Shown: piece by piece, positions 1 to 6,294 of the stretch
Layout: each line of letters opens with the position of its first letter
Position numbering within the stretch: the stretch's first letter is position 1
Source: Neisseriaceae bacterium
GTDB taxonomy: Bacteria > Pseudomonadota > Gammaproteobacteria > Burkholderiales > Neisseriaceae
Assembly (NCBI GenBank): GCA_030151665.1
Contig: JASLDB010000130.1
Location: forward strand, 1 to 16,709
Length of the DNA: 16,709 nt
Direction of reading: 5' to 3'
The notes under the pieces: model-generated
What the model was told of the DNA's origin: nothing
Seen by the model: only the letters and a program-made list of their open reading frames with translations
Databases searched by the model: none
Translations under genes and position numbers: made by a program

Positions 1-950
1 AAGGAACACAAATTAGCCAACAAGGCCAAGGTTATGCGTGGACGCCAGGGATTTACCAGCCTGAACAAATTGAGGGTTGGAAAAAAATAACCGATGCTGT
101 GCACAATAAAGACGGTAAGATTTTTGCTCAATTGTGGCATGTGGGTCGTGTTTCTCATGTCTTACTGCAACCGAATGGTGCACAACCTGTGTCCTCTTCG
201 GCACTACAAGCTGAAGGTGTGAAGGTGTTTTTGGATCCAAGTGCACGAGGGCCTGAACATGGTGTCGGTGAGATGGTACAGCACAGTATGCCCCGTGCTT
301 TAGAAATTCATGAGATTGCCCATATCGTGCAAGAATATGCCCAAGCTGCACAAAATGCGATTGCAGCAGGATTTGACGGCATTGAATTGCATGCAGCCAA
401 TGGTTACTTGATTAATCAATTTATCGATTCAGGTTCCAACCATCGAGAAGATGAATATGGCGGTACCTTGGTAAATCGTTTGCGATTTTTAAAAGAAGTG
501 GTGGCAGCTGTGTCAGATGCCATTGGTGCTAAGCACGTTGGTGTGCGTTTGGCTCCGTTGACCACATTAATGGGTTCTCAAGATGACACACCCGAGGCAA
601 CCTATTTGGCAGCAGCCAACTTATTGAATGAAGCGGGTATTGCATACATTCATATCGCGGAAGCCGATTGGGAAGATGCCCCCATTATGCCTAATGCTTT
701 TAAAGAAGCTTTGCGCATAATTTTTAAAGGCACATTGATTTATTCAGGCAAATACACAGTAGCGCGCGCAGAAGAAGCCCTGAAAAACCACTGGGCGGAT
801 TTAATTGGTTTTGGTCGAGCATTTATTGCCAATCCCGATTTGCCATACCGCTTGGAAAATGATTTGCCTTTGAATGAAGCACATCGAGAAACCTTCTTTG
901 GTGGCAATGCGGTAGGCTACACCGACTACTCCAGTATAGATGTTGAATAA
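1..950 (+). CDS. nemA: Old yellow enzyme family alkene/N-ethylmaleimide reductase, 5' partial
   Basis: FMN-dependent, NADPH-using ene-reductase of the cytoplasm; relatives reduce activated alkenes, N-ethylmaleimide and nitro compounds. The start lies left of the window: the open frame runs in from the edge (complete codons from base 3) and reads GTQISQQGQGYAWTPGIY, which matches the NemA region before the first internal ATG at 99. Visible family marks are AQLWHVGR, SMPRALE, the active-site stretch IELHAANGYLINQF (the His/Asn pair typical of old yellow enzymes, then the Tyr), SNHREDEYGG, GVRLAP and, near the end, FGRAFIANPDLPYRL followed by FFGGNAVGYTDY. About 316 residues are present of a usual 360-370. 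It is separated from the ynb operon by a pseudogene, so I infer no functional link. Family assignment is firm; the physiological substrate is unknown. Confidence 0.93.
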   Translation, partial: GTQISQQGQGYAWTPGIYQPEQIEGWKKITDAVHNKDGKIFAQLWHVGRVSHVLLQPNGAQPVSSSALQAEGVKVFLDPSARGPEHGVGEMVQHSMPRALEIHEIAHIVQEYAQAAQNAIAAGFDGIELHAANGYLINQFIDSGSNHREDEYGGTLVNRLRFLKEVVAAVSDAIGAKHVGVRLAPLTTLMGSQDDTPEATYLAAANLLNEAGIAYIHIAEADWEDAPIMPNAFKEALRIIFKGTLIYSGKYTVARAEEALKNHWADLIGFGRAFIANPDLPYRLENDLPLNEAHRETFFGGNAVGYTDYSSIDVE

Positions 951-990
951 AGGCTTTCGATATGCTGTAAATTCTTATTGTTATTATCTT

Positions 991-1263
991 CTATATGTGA
1001 GGCCTATGGCGGTCATCACCCATTACCCATTCACTGTTTTTCAATTGTCTTGGCTCATGGTGTATTAAATTTTTCAACTTAGGTTGCCAAAAATCTGCAA
1101 ACCATGCCTAAAGGTCTGGGTGGTTATTCATGCTAATAATCATCTTGACCTTGTTGGTTTTCATGGCATGAGCCAAGGCTTCATATGTTTTCCTATTGAA
1201 ATGGATTACTGTACAAAGTGCACCATATCGGTAATCAGGAAATTGATTTTTGCGGGCGTGCAT
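991..1263 (-). pseudogene. Remnant of a D12-class DNA adenine methyltransferase (C-terminal part)
   Basis: Translated on the minus strand from 1263, this gap encodes a stretch with YEALAHAMK, then VKMIISMNNHPDL, an in-frame TAG at 1108-1110, then AWFADF and later NSEWVM, ending at a stop at 991-993. This follows the C-terminal half of D12-class (Dam-like) adenine methylases: a helix before the core, the I-L/I-S-I/L-N-D-H-P-D/E-I-R strand-turn, the A/G-F after it, and a late SELLIM-like strand. The catalytic DPPY motif and the N-terminal half are not recognisable. The internal stop and missing half mark it as decayed, probably from a prophage or restriction-modification gene. The identification comes from pattern recall, not a search. 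Plus-strand ORFs over this stretch are shadows. Confidence 0.6.
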
Positions 1264-1317
1264 ACCATTTTAATACTGAATGTCAAATCAATAATTATTT
1301 ATTTGTAATAAAATTAA

Positions 1318-1346
1318 TTGATAAAAGTCTATGCACAAATTATGCT
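1318..1346 (+). promoter_or_regulatory. Candidate sigma-70 promoter of the ynb operon
   Basis: TTGATA at 1318-1323 and TATGCT at 1341-1346 are separated by 17 bp. This is the best sigma-70 match in the gap before ynbA and would give a leader of roughly 55-60 nt. It is a prediction from sequence only. Confidence 0.4.
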
Positions 1347-1410
1347 CAGTGGTAATGTTTAATCCTTTAGTTTTGCTCCATCACTGTAACAATAATAGAA
1401 TCAATAAAAT

Positions 1411-2034
1411 ATGATTAGCATTTACCAGTTAAAACCCAAATTTCAAGCATTATTGCGTCCGATAGCTCAGTATTGTGTTCAGAAAAAATACACCGCCAAT
1501 CAAGTCACCAGTTTGGCATGTTTGTTGTCTATTGTTGTAGCAATAGCTGTTGCAATGGGAAGTTTGGCAGCTTGGTCTTGGGTGTGGTTATTGATGCCAA
1601 TCTGGTTTTTCGTGCGCATGGCACTAAATGCCATTGATGGCATGATGGCTCGAGAATTTGGGCAACAAACCACATTGGGCGCTTATTTGAATGAGCTAGG
1701 TGATGTGGTGGCAGATATTGCTTTGTATGCAGCTTTTTTTGCTTTTTCTGGCGTAAATCCTATATTTTTATTGGTGGTGCTAGTTTTAATGCTGATTAGC
1801 GAATACGCAGGAGTGATGGGGCCATTGGTTGGTGCCAGTCGCCACTATGAAGGGCCCATGGGCAAAAGTGATCGGGCATTTGTTTTTGGTTTATTGAGTA
1901 CCTTGGCGGGTTTTTCTGTCTTGTCGGCTTTGTGGTTGAATATTGTGTTGTTTGTGATGTGCTTCTTATTGATCTGGACAAGCATCAATAGAATCAAAGC
2001 AGCGATAGCTGAGAAAAATACGTCGTCGGTGTAA
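1411..2034 (+). CDS. ynbA: YnbA-like CDP-alcohol phosphatidyltransferase, inner membrane
   Basis: Integral membrane enzyme of the CDP-alcohol phosphatidyltransferase family, which transfers a phosphatidyl group from CDP-diacylglycerol to an alcohol. The 207-residue length and the start (MISIYQLKPKFQALLRP) match E. coli YnbA as I remember it (about 200 residues). The signature lies at residues 73-102 and contains IDGMMAR and LGAYLNELGDVVAD. Against the canonical D-x2-D-G-x2-A-R-x8-G-x3-D-x3-D, the first Asp is Asn73 and the third is Asn94; Asp76, Gly77, Ala80, Arg81, Gly90 and Asp98 are kept. Hydrophobic segments follow to about residue 195. No clear Shine-Dalgarno precedes the ATG. It is the first gene of the operon, with ynbC and ynbD downstream. 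The acceptor alcohol is unknown. Confidence 0.9.
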   Translation: MISIYQLKPKFQALLRPIAQYCVQKKYTANQVTSLACLLSIVVAIAVAMGSLAAWSWVWLLMPIWFFVRMALNAIDGMMAREFGQQTTLGAYLNELGDVVADIALYAAFFAFSGVNPIFLLVVLVLMLISEYAGVMGPLVGASRHYEGPMGKSDRAFVFGLLSTLAGFSVLSALWLNIVLFVMCFLLIWTSINRIKAAIAEKNTSSV

Positions 2035-2091
2035 ATGGTTTCAGAATATTTTTTAAGACCCAGTAAAAATGGTCAAAAAGGAGTTGGATGA
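2035..2091 (+). other. 18-codon micro-ORF filling the ynbA-ynbC junction exactly
   Basis: The ATG directly follows the TAA of ynbA, and its TGA directly precedes the ATG of ynbC. The product would be MVSEYFLRPSKNGQKGVG. AAGGAG at 2078-2083 lies inside it, 8 nt before ynbC, and is the clear ribosome site for that gene. The other junctions of this operon (ynbC-ynbD and ynbD to the next gene) are also direct TAA-ATG contacts. The micro-ORF may be a relay for coupled translation, a scar where ynbB stood, or chance. I cannot show that it is translated. Confidence 0.35.
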
Positions 2092-3840
2092 ATGCGTGAA
2101 TGTATTGAAAAAACCTTTGTGAGTCATGACGGTGTTGAATTGTTTTATCGCCACTGGCCAGCAGCAAATGCAAAAACTGATGCACCTGCAATTATGTTGT
2201 TTCACCGAGGCCATGAGCACTCTGGTCGAGTGGCACATATCCCCGATGAAATCGACATGCCCGATTACCAATTTTTTGCTTGGGATGCACGAGGGGCAGG
2301 GATGTCACCAGGTGAGCGAGGCGATGCGCCGAGTTTGGCTTGGATGGTGAAAGATGCACAAAGCTTTTTCGAACACATTAAAACCAGTACAGGTTTAGCT
2401 GATAACAATATTGCGGTGATGGCTCAAAGTGTTGGTGCTGTGTTGGCAGCAACTTGGGTACACGATTATGTGCCCAAAATTCGCGCTATGGTCTTGGCTT
2501 CGCCTGCATTTAAAGTCAAATTGTATGTGCCATTTGCCATCCCCGGTTTGCGTTTGATGTATAACGTACGGGGTAATTTCTTTGTCAATAGTTATGTGAA
2601 AGCCAAGCTATTAAGCCATGATCCAACAAGAGTCGAGAGTTACGATAGTGATCCATTGATTGCACGCCCCATTTCAACACGCATTTTGTTGGATTTATTT
2701 GATACGTCTAAACGCATTGTTGCCGATGCTGCTGCTATTGATGTACCGACACAATTGTTGGTTTCTGGCAAAGACTATGTGGTGTCAGCTAAACCGCAAC
2801 AGAATTTTTATCGCAACTTGGGCACGAATAATAAGGCTTACCATGTATATGATGGGTTTTTCCATGATACTTTGGGTGAAAAAGATCGCTATTTACCATT
2901 GGGAGACGCCAAACGCTTTTTGGAAACTCAATTTGCCAAAACACCGCAATACACTGATTTATTGAATGCGGACAAAGGTGGCTACACCAAACAAGAAGCA
3001 GATAATATTGGCAAAGCAGCCACAGGGTTCAAAAAATGGTATTGGGCATATCAACGTGCCAATTTGCGTTATGCCGCTAAATTGTCCGATGGTGTGAAAT
3101 TGGGCATGAAAACAGGCTTTGATTCAGGCAGTACCTTAGACTATGTTTATCGCAACCAAGCCAGTGGCGAAACCACATTTGGTCGTTTCGCTGATTATGT
3201 CTATCTGCAAGCCATTGGTTGGCGTGGCATCCGTGAGCGTAAGGTTCACCTTGAAGCCTTACTCAAAACGGCCATAGCCAAATTACAAGATGAAGGTAAA
3301 CCAGTGCATGTTGTCGATGTGGCAGCAGGGCATGGTCGCTATGTATTAGAAGCGGCTACGCAAGTGGCCAAGCAACCAGACAGCATATTGTTGCGTGACT
3401 ACAGCGACATTAACGTTGCAGCTGGGCAAAACTTGATTGTTCAAAAAGGTTTAAGCCATATTGCTCAGTTTGAAAAAGGCGATGCATTTAGTTTTGATGA
3501 ATTATCGAATTTAAAAACCAAACCCACATTGGGTATTGTATCGGGGCTGTATGAACTTTTTGCCGACAATACCATGGTAAGTACATCATTAAAAGGCTTG
3601 GCTGCTGGTATGGCAGATGATGCTATTTTGCTATACACCGGTCAGCCATGGCATCCACAAGTGGAATACATTGCCCGTGTATTAACTAGCCATCGGGAAG
3701 GTCAAGCTTGGGTGATGCGTCGCCGCACTCAAAATGAAATGGATCAATTGGTGGCGGATGCTGGTTTTGAAAAAGTAGATATGCTGGTTGATCAATGGGG
3801 TATTTTTACCGTTTCGATGGCTCGCAAGAAAGCATCTTAA
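2092..3840 (+). CDS. ynbC: YnbC-like bifunctional alpha/beta hydrolase / SAM-dependent methyltransferase
   Basis: A fusion of two domains over 582 residues, the same length class as E. coli YnbC (about 585). Residues 1-285 are an alpha/beta hydrolase of the monoacylglycerol-lipase/serine-aminopeptidase type: FHRGHEHSGR (oxyanion region), FAWDARGAGMSPG, nucleophile Ser113 in AQSVGA, Asp228 in SGKD and His258 in GFFHDTLGE complete a visible triad. Residues about 310-578 are a class I methyltransferase, with SAM motif I VVDVAAGHGRY (407-417) and an acidic residue in LLRDYSD (Asp436). No signal peptide or membrane segment is seen, so the protein is probably cytosolic and acts at the membrane face. 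AAGGAG lies 8 nt before the ATG. The stop abuts the ynbD start. Family knowledge suggests lipid deacylation plus methylation; the true substrates are unknown. Confidence 0.92.
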   Translation: MRECIEKTFVSHDGVELFYRHWPAANAKTDAPAIMLFHRGHEHSGRVAHIPDEIDMPDYQFFAWDARGAGMSPGERGDAPSLAWMVKDAQSFFEHIKTSTGLADNNIAVMAQSVGAVLAATWVHDYVPKIRAMVLASPAFKVKLYVPFAIPGLRLMYNVRGNFFVNSYVKAKLLSHDPTRVESYDSDPLIARPISTRILLDLFDTSKRIVADAAAIDVPTQLLVSGKDYVVSAKPQQNFYRNLGTNNKAYHVYDGFFHDTLGEKDRYLPLGDAKRFLETQFAKTPQYTDLLNADKGGYTKQEADNIGKAATGFKKWYWAYQRANLRYAAKLSDGVKLGMKTGFDSGSTLDYVYRNQASGETTFGRFADYVYLQAIGWRGIRERKVHLEALLKTAIAKLQDEGKPVHVVDVAAGHGRYVLEAATQVAKQPDSILLRDYSDINVAAGQNLIVQKGLSHIAQFEKGDAFSFDELSNLKTKPTLGIVSGLYELFADNTMVSTSLKGLAAGMADDAILLYTGQPWHPQVEYIARVLTSHREGQAWVMRRRTQNEMDQLVADAGFEKVDMLVDQWGIFTVSMARKKAS

Positions 3841-5157
3841 ATGAATCAAGCTTGGCAAACAGGTTTGTGGCCCCGACGATTGTGCTATTTGGCTTTGTTG
3901 GGGTTGTTCTTCTTTTCAAGTTATGGTGCTGCCAATTGGTTGACTGCTCAACGCAGTGATGTGGGGGTAATGGTCATGGCGTGGGAGCGCTATATTCCCA
4001 TTTGGCCATGGACAATCGTGCCTTATTCGTCGATTGATTTGATGTATGCTGTTGCGGTTTTATGGACGGTCAATCGCCAACAATTATCAACGTTGGTGCG
4101 TCGGCTTTTTACCGTTCAGCTTATTTGCGTGCTGTGTTTTTTATTGTTCCCCCTGCATTTTTCTTTTGAACGACCACCTCAGTCTGGTTTTTTTGGTGCT
4201 TGGTTTGATTTATTAATGGGGTTTGATATGCCTTACAATCAAGCGCCTTCGCTACACATTGCTTTATTGGTGGTGCTCTGGACTTTTTATGCTGATAAAT
4301 TTTCAGGCTTTAAACGATTGTTTTTGCATGGCTGGTGTTTTTTAATTGGTGTATCTGTTTTAACGACATGGCAACACCATTTTTTTGATGTGCCCACAGG
4401 GGCTTTGGCGGGTGCTTTTGCGGTTTGGCTGTGGCCAGAAAACCAAGCATCACCTTTGTCCATGCTTAATAAACCCAAGCAATATCGCCTGGCCTTGTAT
4501 TATGCTTGTGCTGTCTTATTGCTGGTATTGGGTATTGCTTGTTGGGGTGCATGGTGGTGGTTAGGCGGTTATTTGGCACTGTCATTGCTTTTACTGGCAG
4601 GAAATTATGCCTTCTTTAATGCAGCAGGGTTTCAAAAAAATGCGCAAGGGCAATATGCTTTGTGTGTGCGCATTTTGTTTTGGCCTTATCAATGCTTGGC
4701 ACAACTTAATCGCTATTTGTGGACCAGAAAAGAACACGATGAATACCTCATTATTGATGGGGTTTACCTTGGGCGATTGCCAAGTCAACAGGTTTGGCAA
4801 CAATGGCAACAGCAAGGTAAGGCTTTTGCCTTATTGGACATGTGTGCTGAGTTACCTGCCCCCAAGGGAGTGCAGCATTATGCGCATTTCTGTGTTTTGG
4901 ATTTAACCGTTGTGGATTTACCCACCTGCAAACGTGCAGCTGCACAAATAGAACAGTGGTTAAAAACAGATCAACAAACAGTGTTGGTGTCTTGTGCTTT
5001 GGGCTATTCTCGTAGTGCGGCTGTGGTCGCTGCTTGGTTACTGATGACTCAGCGAGTCAAGAGTGCAGCAGATGCCTTAATGATATTGCAAAAAAGAAAA
5101 GAAAAAGTGGTATTGAGTCAGGAACAAATGAAAATATTGCAAGCCTTGGAGTCTTAA
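3841..5157 (+). CDS. ynbD: YnbD-like PAP2 / dual-specificity phosphatase fusion, inner membrane
   Basis: A 438-residue membrane protein joining two unrelated phosphatase folds, as in E. coli YnbD (about 430). The N-terminal half is a PAP2-type domain in several membrane spans, with RP at 111-112, PSLH at 136-139 (PSGH in most PAP2 enzymes) and HHFFD at 179-183. The HHxxD form recalls inositol-phosphorylceramide/sphingomyelin synthases as much as classic phosphatases. Further spans lie at about 218-262. The C-terminal part (about 300-438) is a dual-specificity phosphatase with the Cys-x5-Arg loop SCALGYSRSA (Cys385, Arg391); Asp354 or Asp359 is the likely general acid. That domain resembles the type that dephosphorylates phosphatidylglycerophosphate (PTPMT1), which suggests it could act on the YnbA product. 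Both junctions are direct stop-ATG contacts, so translation is probably coupled. Confidence 0.92.
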   Translation: MNQAWQTGLWPRRLCYLALLGLFFFSSYGAANWLTAQRSDVGVMVMAWERYIPIWPWTIVPYSSIDLMYAVAVLWTVNRQQLSTLVRRLFTVQLICVLCFLLFPLHFSFERPPQSGFFGAWFDLLMGFDMPYNQAPSLHIALLVVLWTFYADKFSGFKRLFLHGWCFLIGVSVLTTWQHHFFDVPTGALAGAFAVWLWPENQASPLSMLNKPKQYRLALYYACAVLLLVLGIACWGAWWWLGGYLALSLLLLAGNYAFFNAAGFQKNAQGQYALCVRILFWPYQCLAQLNRYLWTRKEHDEYLIIDGVYLGRLPSQQVWQQWQQQGKAFALLDMCAELPAPKGVQHYAHFCVLDLTVVDLPTCKRAAAQIEQWLKTDQQTVLVSCALGYSRSAAVVAAWLLMTQRVKSAADALMILQKRKEKVVLSQEQMKILQALES

Positions 5158-5616
5158 ATGGATAATGCGCCGCAAGATAAACGATGTGAATCATCAGACC
5201 ATGTGTCACTGACTGTGCTTTTGGCTTTGCTTAGGCAAGGTTGTGTATTGCAAAATATCGGTTTGTTGGCATTGCTAGTGGGTTTGTTCGGCATTGTATT
5301 GGCTAACTTGTGGGTACCCAGTCTATGGGTGAGTATTATTTTCACCCTGTCGGTTTTCTTCGGATTGGGGCAGGTTTATTACCATGTTCGTGTGCAGTTT
5401 GATTGTGCTTTATTGCAGTCAGTTGTGGCAGGTGATTTGACTTGGCATCAGTTGGATCAGGGATTGCTATATTGGCAGTTGATTCCCCATATCAAAGACA
5501 GAAGTGCCATGAATAGGGCAACTGGCATGATGGCACTTTTTATTCGGCAAAGGATTTGGTTATTATTGCAGTGGGTGAGTTTGTCGATGGCGGTGTTTGG
5601 ATGGCTTGTGTTCTGA
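5158..5616 (+). CDS. Unrecognised small inner-membrane protein at the end of the ynb operon
   Basis: 152 residues, starting on the base after the ynbD stop, so it is almost certainly co-translated with ynbD. The first 22 residues are polar. Two hydrophobic segments follow at about 34-53 and 55-75, then an amphipathic middle (VQFDCALLQSVV, LDQGLLYWQL, and DRSAMNRATGMMAL with basic residues), and a last membrane segment at about 133-152 that ends the protein. I know of no family for it and E. coli has no counterpart in ynbABCD. Codon use matches ynbA-D. Its position suggests an accessory subunit or scaffold for the lipid enzymes; that is inference from context only. Confidence 0.75.
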   Translation: MDNAPQDKRCESSDHVSLTVLLALLRQGCVLQNIGLLALLVGLFGIVLANLWVPSLWVSIIFTLSVFFGLGQVYYHVRVQFDCALLQSVVAGDLTWHQLDQGLLYWQLIPHIKDRSAMNRATGMMALFIRQRIWLLLQWVSLSMAVFGWLVF

Positions 5617-5755
5617 TGTGTATTATAATATTAATACAGTAATGATTCATGACATATTAATTTTACAATAACTGCTCGTAAAATGTACTTGTCGATTGAA
5701 AACAGGGGTGATATATTTTAATCAAGAAAGCTTAACGGAATTTAACAAAGTGTGA

Positions 5756-5810
5756 TTCTGCTTAAGTCAGAAACAAGACAAACTGGTACAATAAGCCATT
5801 CTTGTTTTTA
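5756..5810. promoter_or_regulatory. Hairpin/dyad cluster in the 206-bp gap before the DUF3870 gene
   Basis: The gap 5617-5822 holds no gene that I can see. Near its end are a dyad, TTCTG-CTTAAGT-CAGAA (5756-5772), and a stem AAACAAGA/TCTTGTTT (5771-5778 and 5800-5807, 21-nt loop) followed by T5. The second could be a weak terminator for the ynb operon. TACAAT at 5787-5792 in the loop is a fair -10 box for the next gene, but no good -35 goes with it. Both readings are tentative. Confidence 0.25.
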
Positions 5811-5822
5811 CCATTGGGTGTG

Positions 5823-6149
5823 ATGATGTTTCATGACAACACCGTTTTCGTGATTGGCGATGCGAAATCCCCGCAAAACAACCCCATCACCGAAAAATTT
5901 AAAGCCTATTTTATTGGCTTGGTCATTGACCGACAAACCCATGTCATTGTCGATGTCGAATGTTCTGCTACCATTTTATTAACCAATCAATTTGTGAAAA
6001 GCTTGATGATTGGTAAACACATGGTCAACAACGACATCATTGACAGCATTAACTTACGCTATTTTGGCGCCTCGCAAAAAGCTTTGGTGGTGGCATTTAA
6101 AGATGCTCAAAAAAAATACCAGCAAATTCTTAATAACGATGCCAAATAG
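5823..6149 (+). CDS. DUF3870 family protein
   Basis: About 108 small soluble residues. DNTVFVIGDAKSPQNNPIT, then FKAYFIGLVID, the VDVECSATILLT strand-turn, FVKSLMIGK, and near the end LRYFGASQKALVVAFKDAQKKY are the conserved blocks of DUF3870 as I know it. The function of the family is not established. The frame is open back to a TTG at 5802, but the homology starts at the phenylalanine-histidine-aspartate just after the paired ATGs at 5823 and 5826, so I chose 5823; 5826 is equally possible and no strong ribosome site decides. A strong hairpin terminator follows, so it is probably its own transcription unit or is linked to the next genes by read-through. Nearby DUF819 and epimerase genes suggest a role in the same small-molecule pathway. 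Confidence 0.82.
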   Translation: MMFHDNTVFVIGDAKSPQNNPITEKFKAYFIGLVIDRQTHVIVDVECSATILLTNQFVKSLMIGKHMVNNDIIDSINLRYFGASQKALVVAFKDAQKKYQQILNNDAK

Positions 6150-6183
6150 TATTTTGCGCTGCTTTATTGCCTGAATCAGAAAT

Positions 6184-6253
6184 AAAATCCAGCCAAATAT
6201 TGATTTACCCAGGTTACATCTTGGGCGAATGGATATTTGGCTGGATTTTTTTT
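6184..6253 (+). terminator. Strong intrinsic terminator (17-bp perfect stem) between the DUF3870 and DUF819 genes
   Basis: AAAATCCAGCCAAATAT (6184-6200) pairs perfectly with 6233-6249 and is followed by a run of eight T (6246-6253). The 32-nt loop holds a second small stem, CCCAGG/CTTGGG with one G-U pair (around 6208-6225). I see no convincing promoter in the 41 bp between the T-run and the DUF819 ATG, so the structure may act as an attenuator rather than a plain stop. Confidence 0.8.
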
Positions 6254-6294
6254 GTTTTAAGGCGTTTAAAGTAACGTTTTTTAGGAGAAACAAG

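Noticed and set aside
1049..1177. 11-bp perfect inverted repeat CTTGGCTCATG/CATGAGCCAAG as possible transposon ends
   Set aside because: Both arms fall inside the methylase remnant, there are no target duplications, and no transposase lies between them.
1084..1308. 74-residue plus-strand ORF in the nemA-ynbA gap
   Set aside because: It starts at TTG without a ribosome site, has no family look, and lies antisense to the methylase remnant, which explains the sequence better.
6229..6294. Longer DUF819 start at ATG 6229
   Set aside because: The codon lies in the terminator hairpin, the added residues are not family-like, and ATG 6295 has a strong ribosome site.
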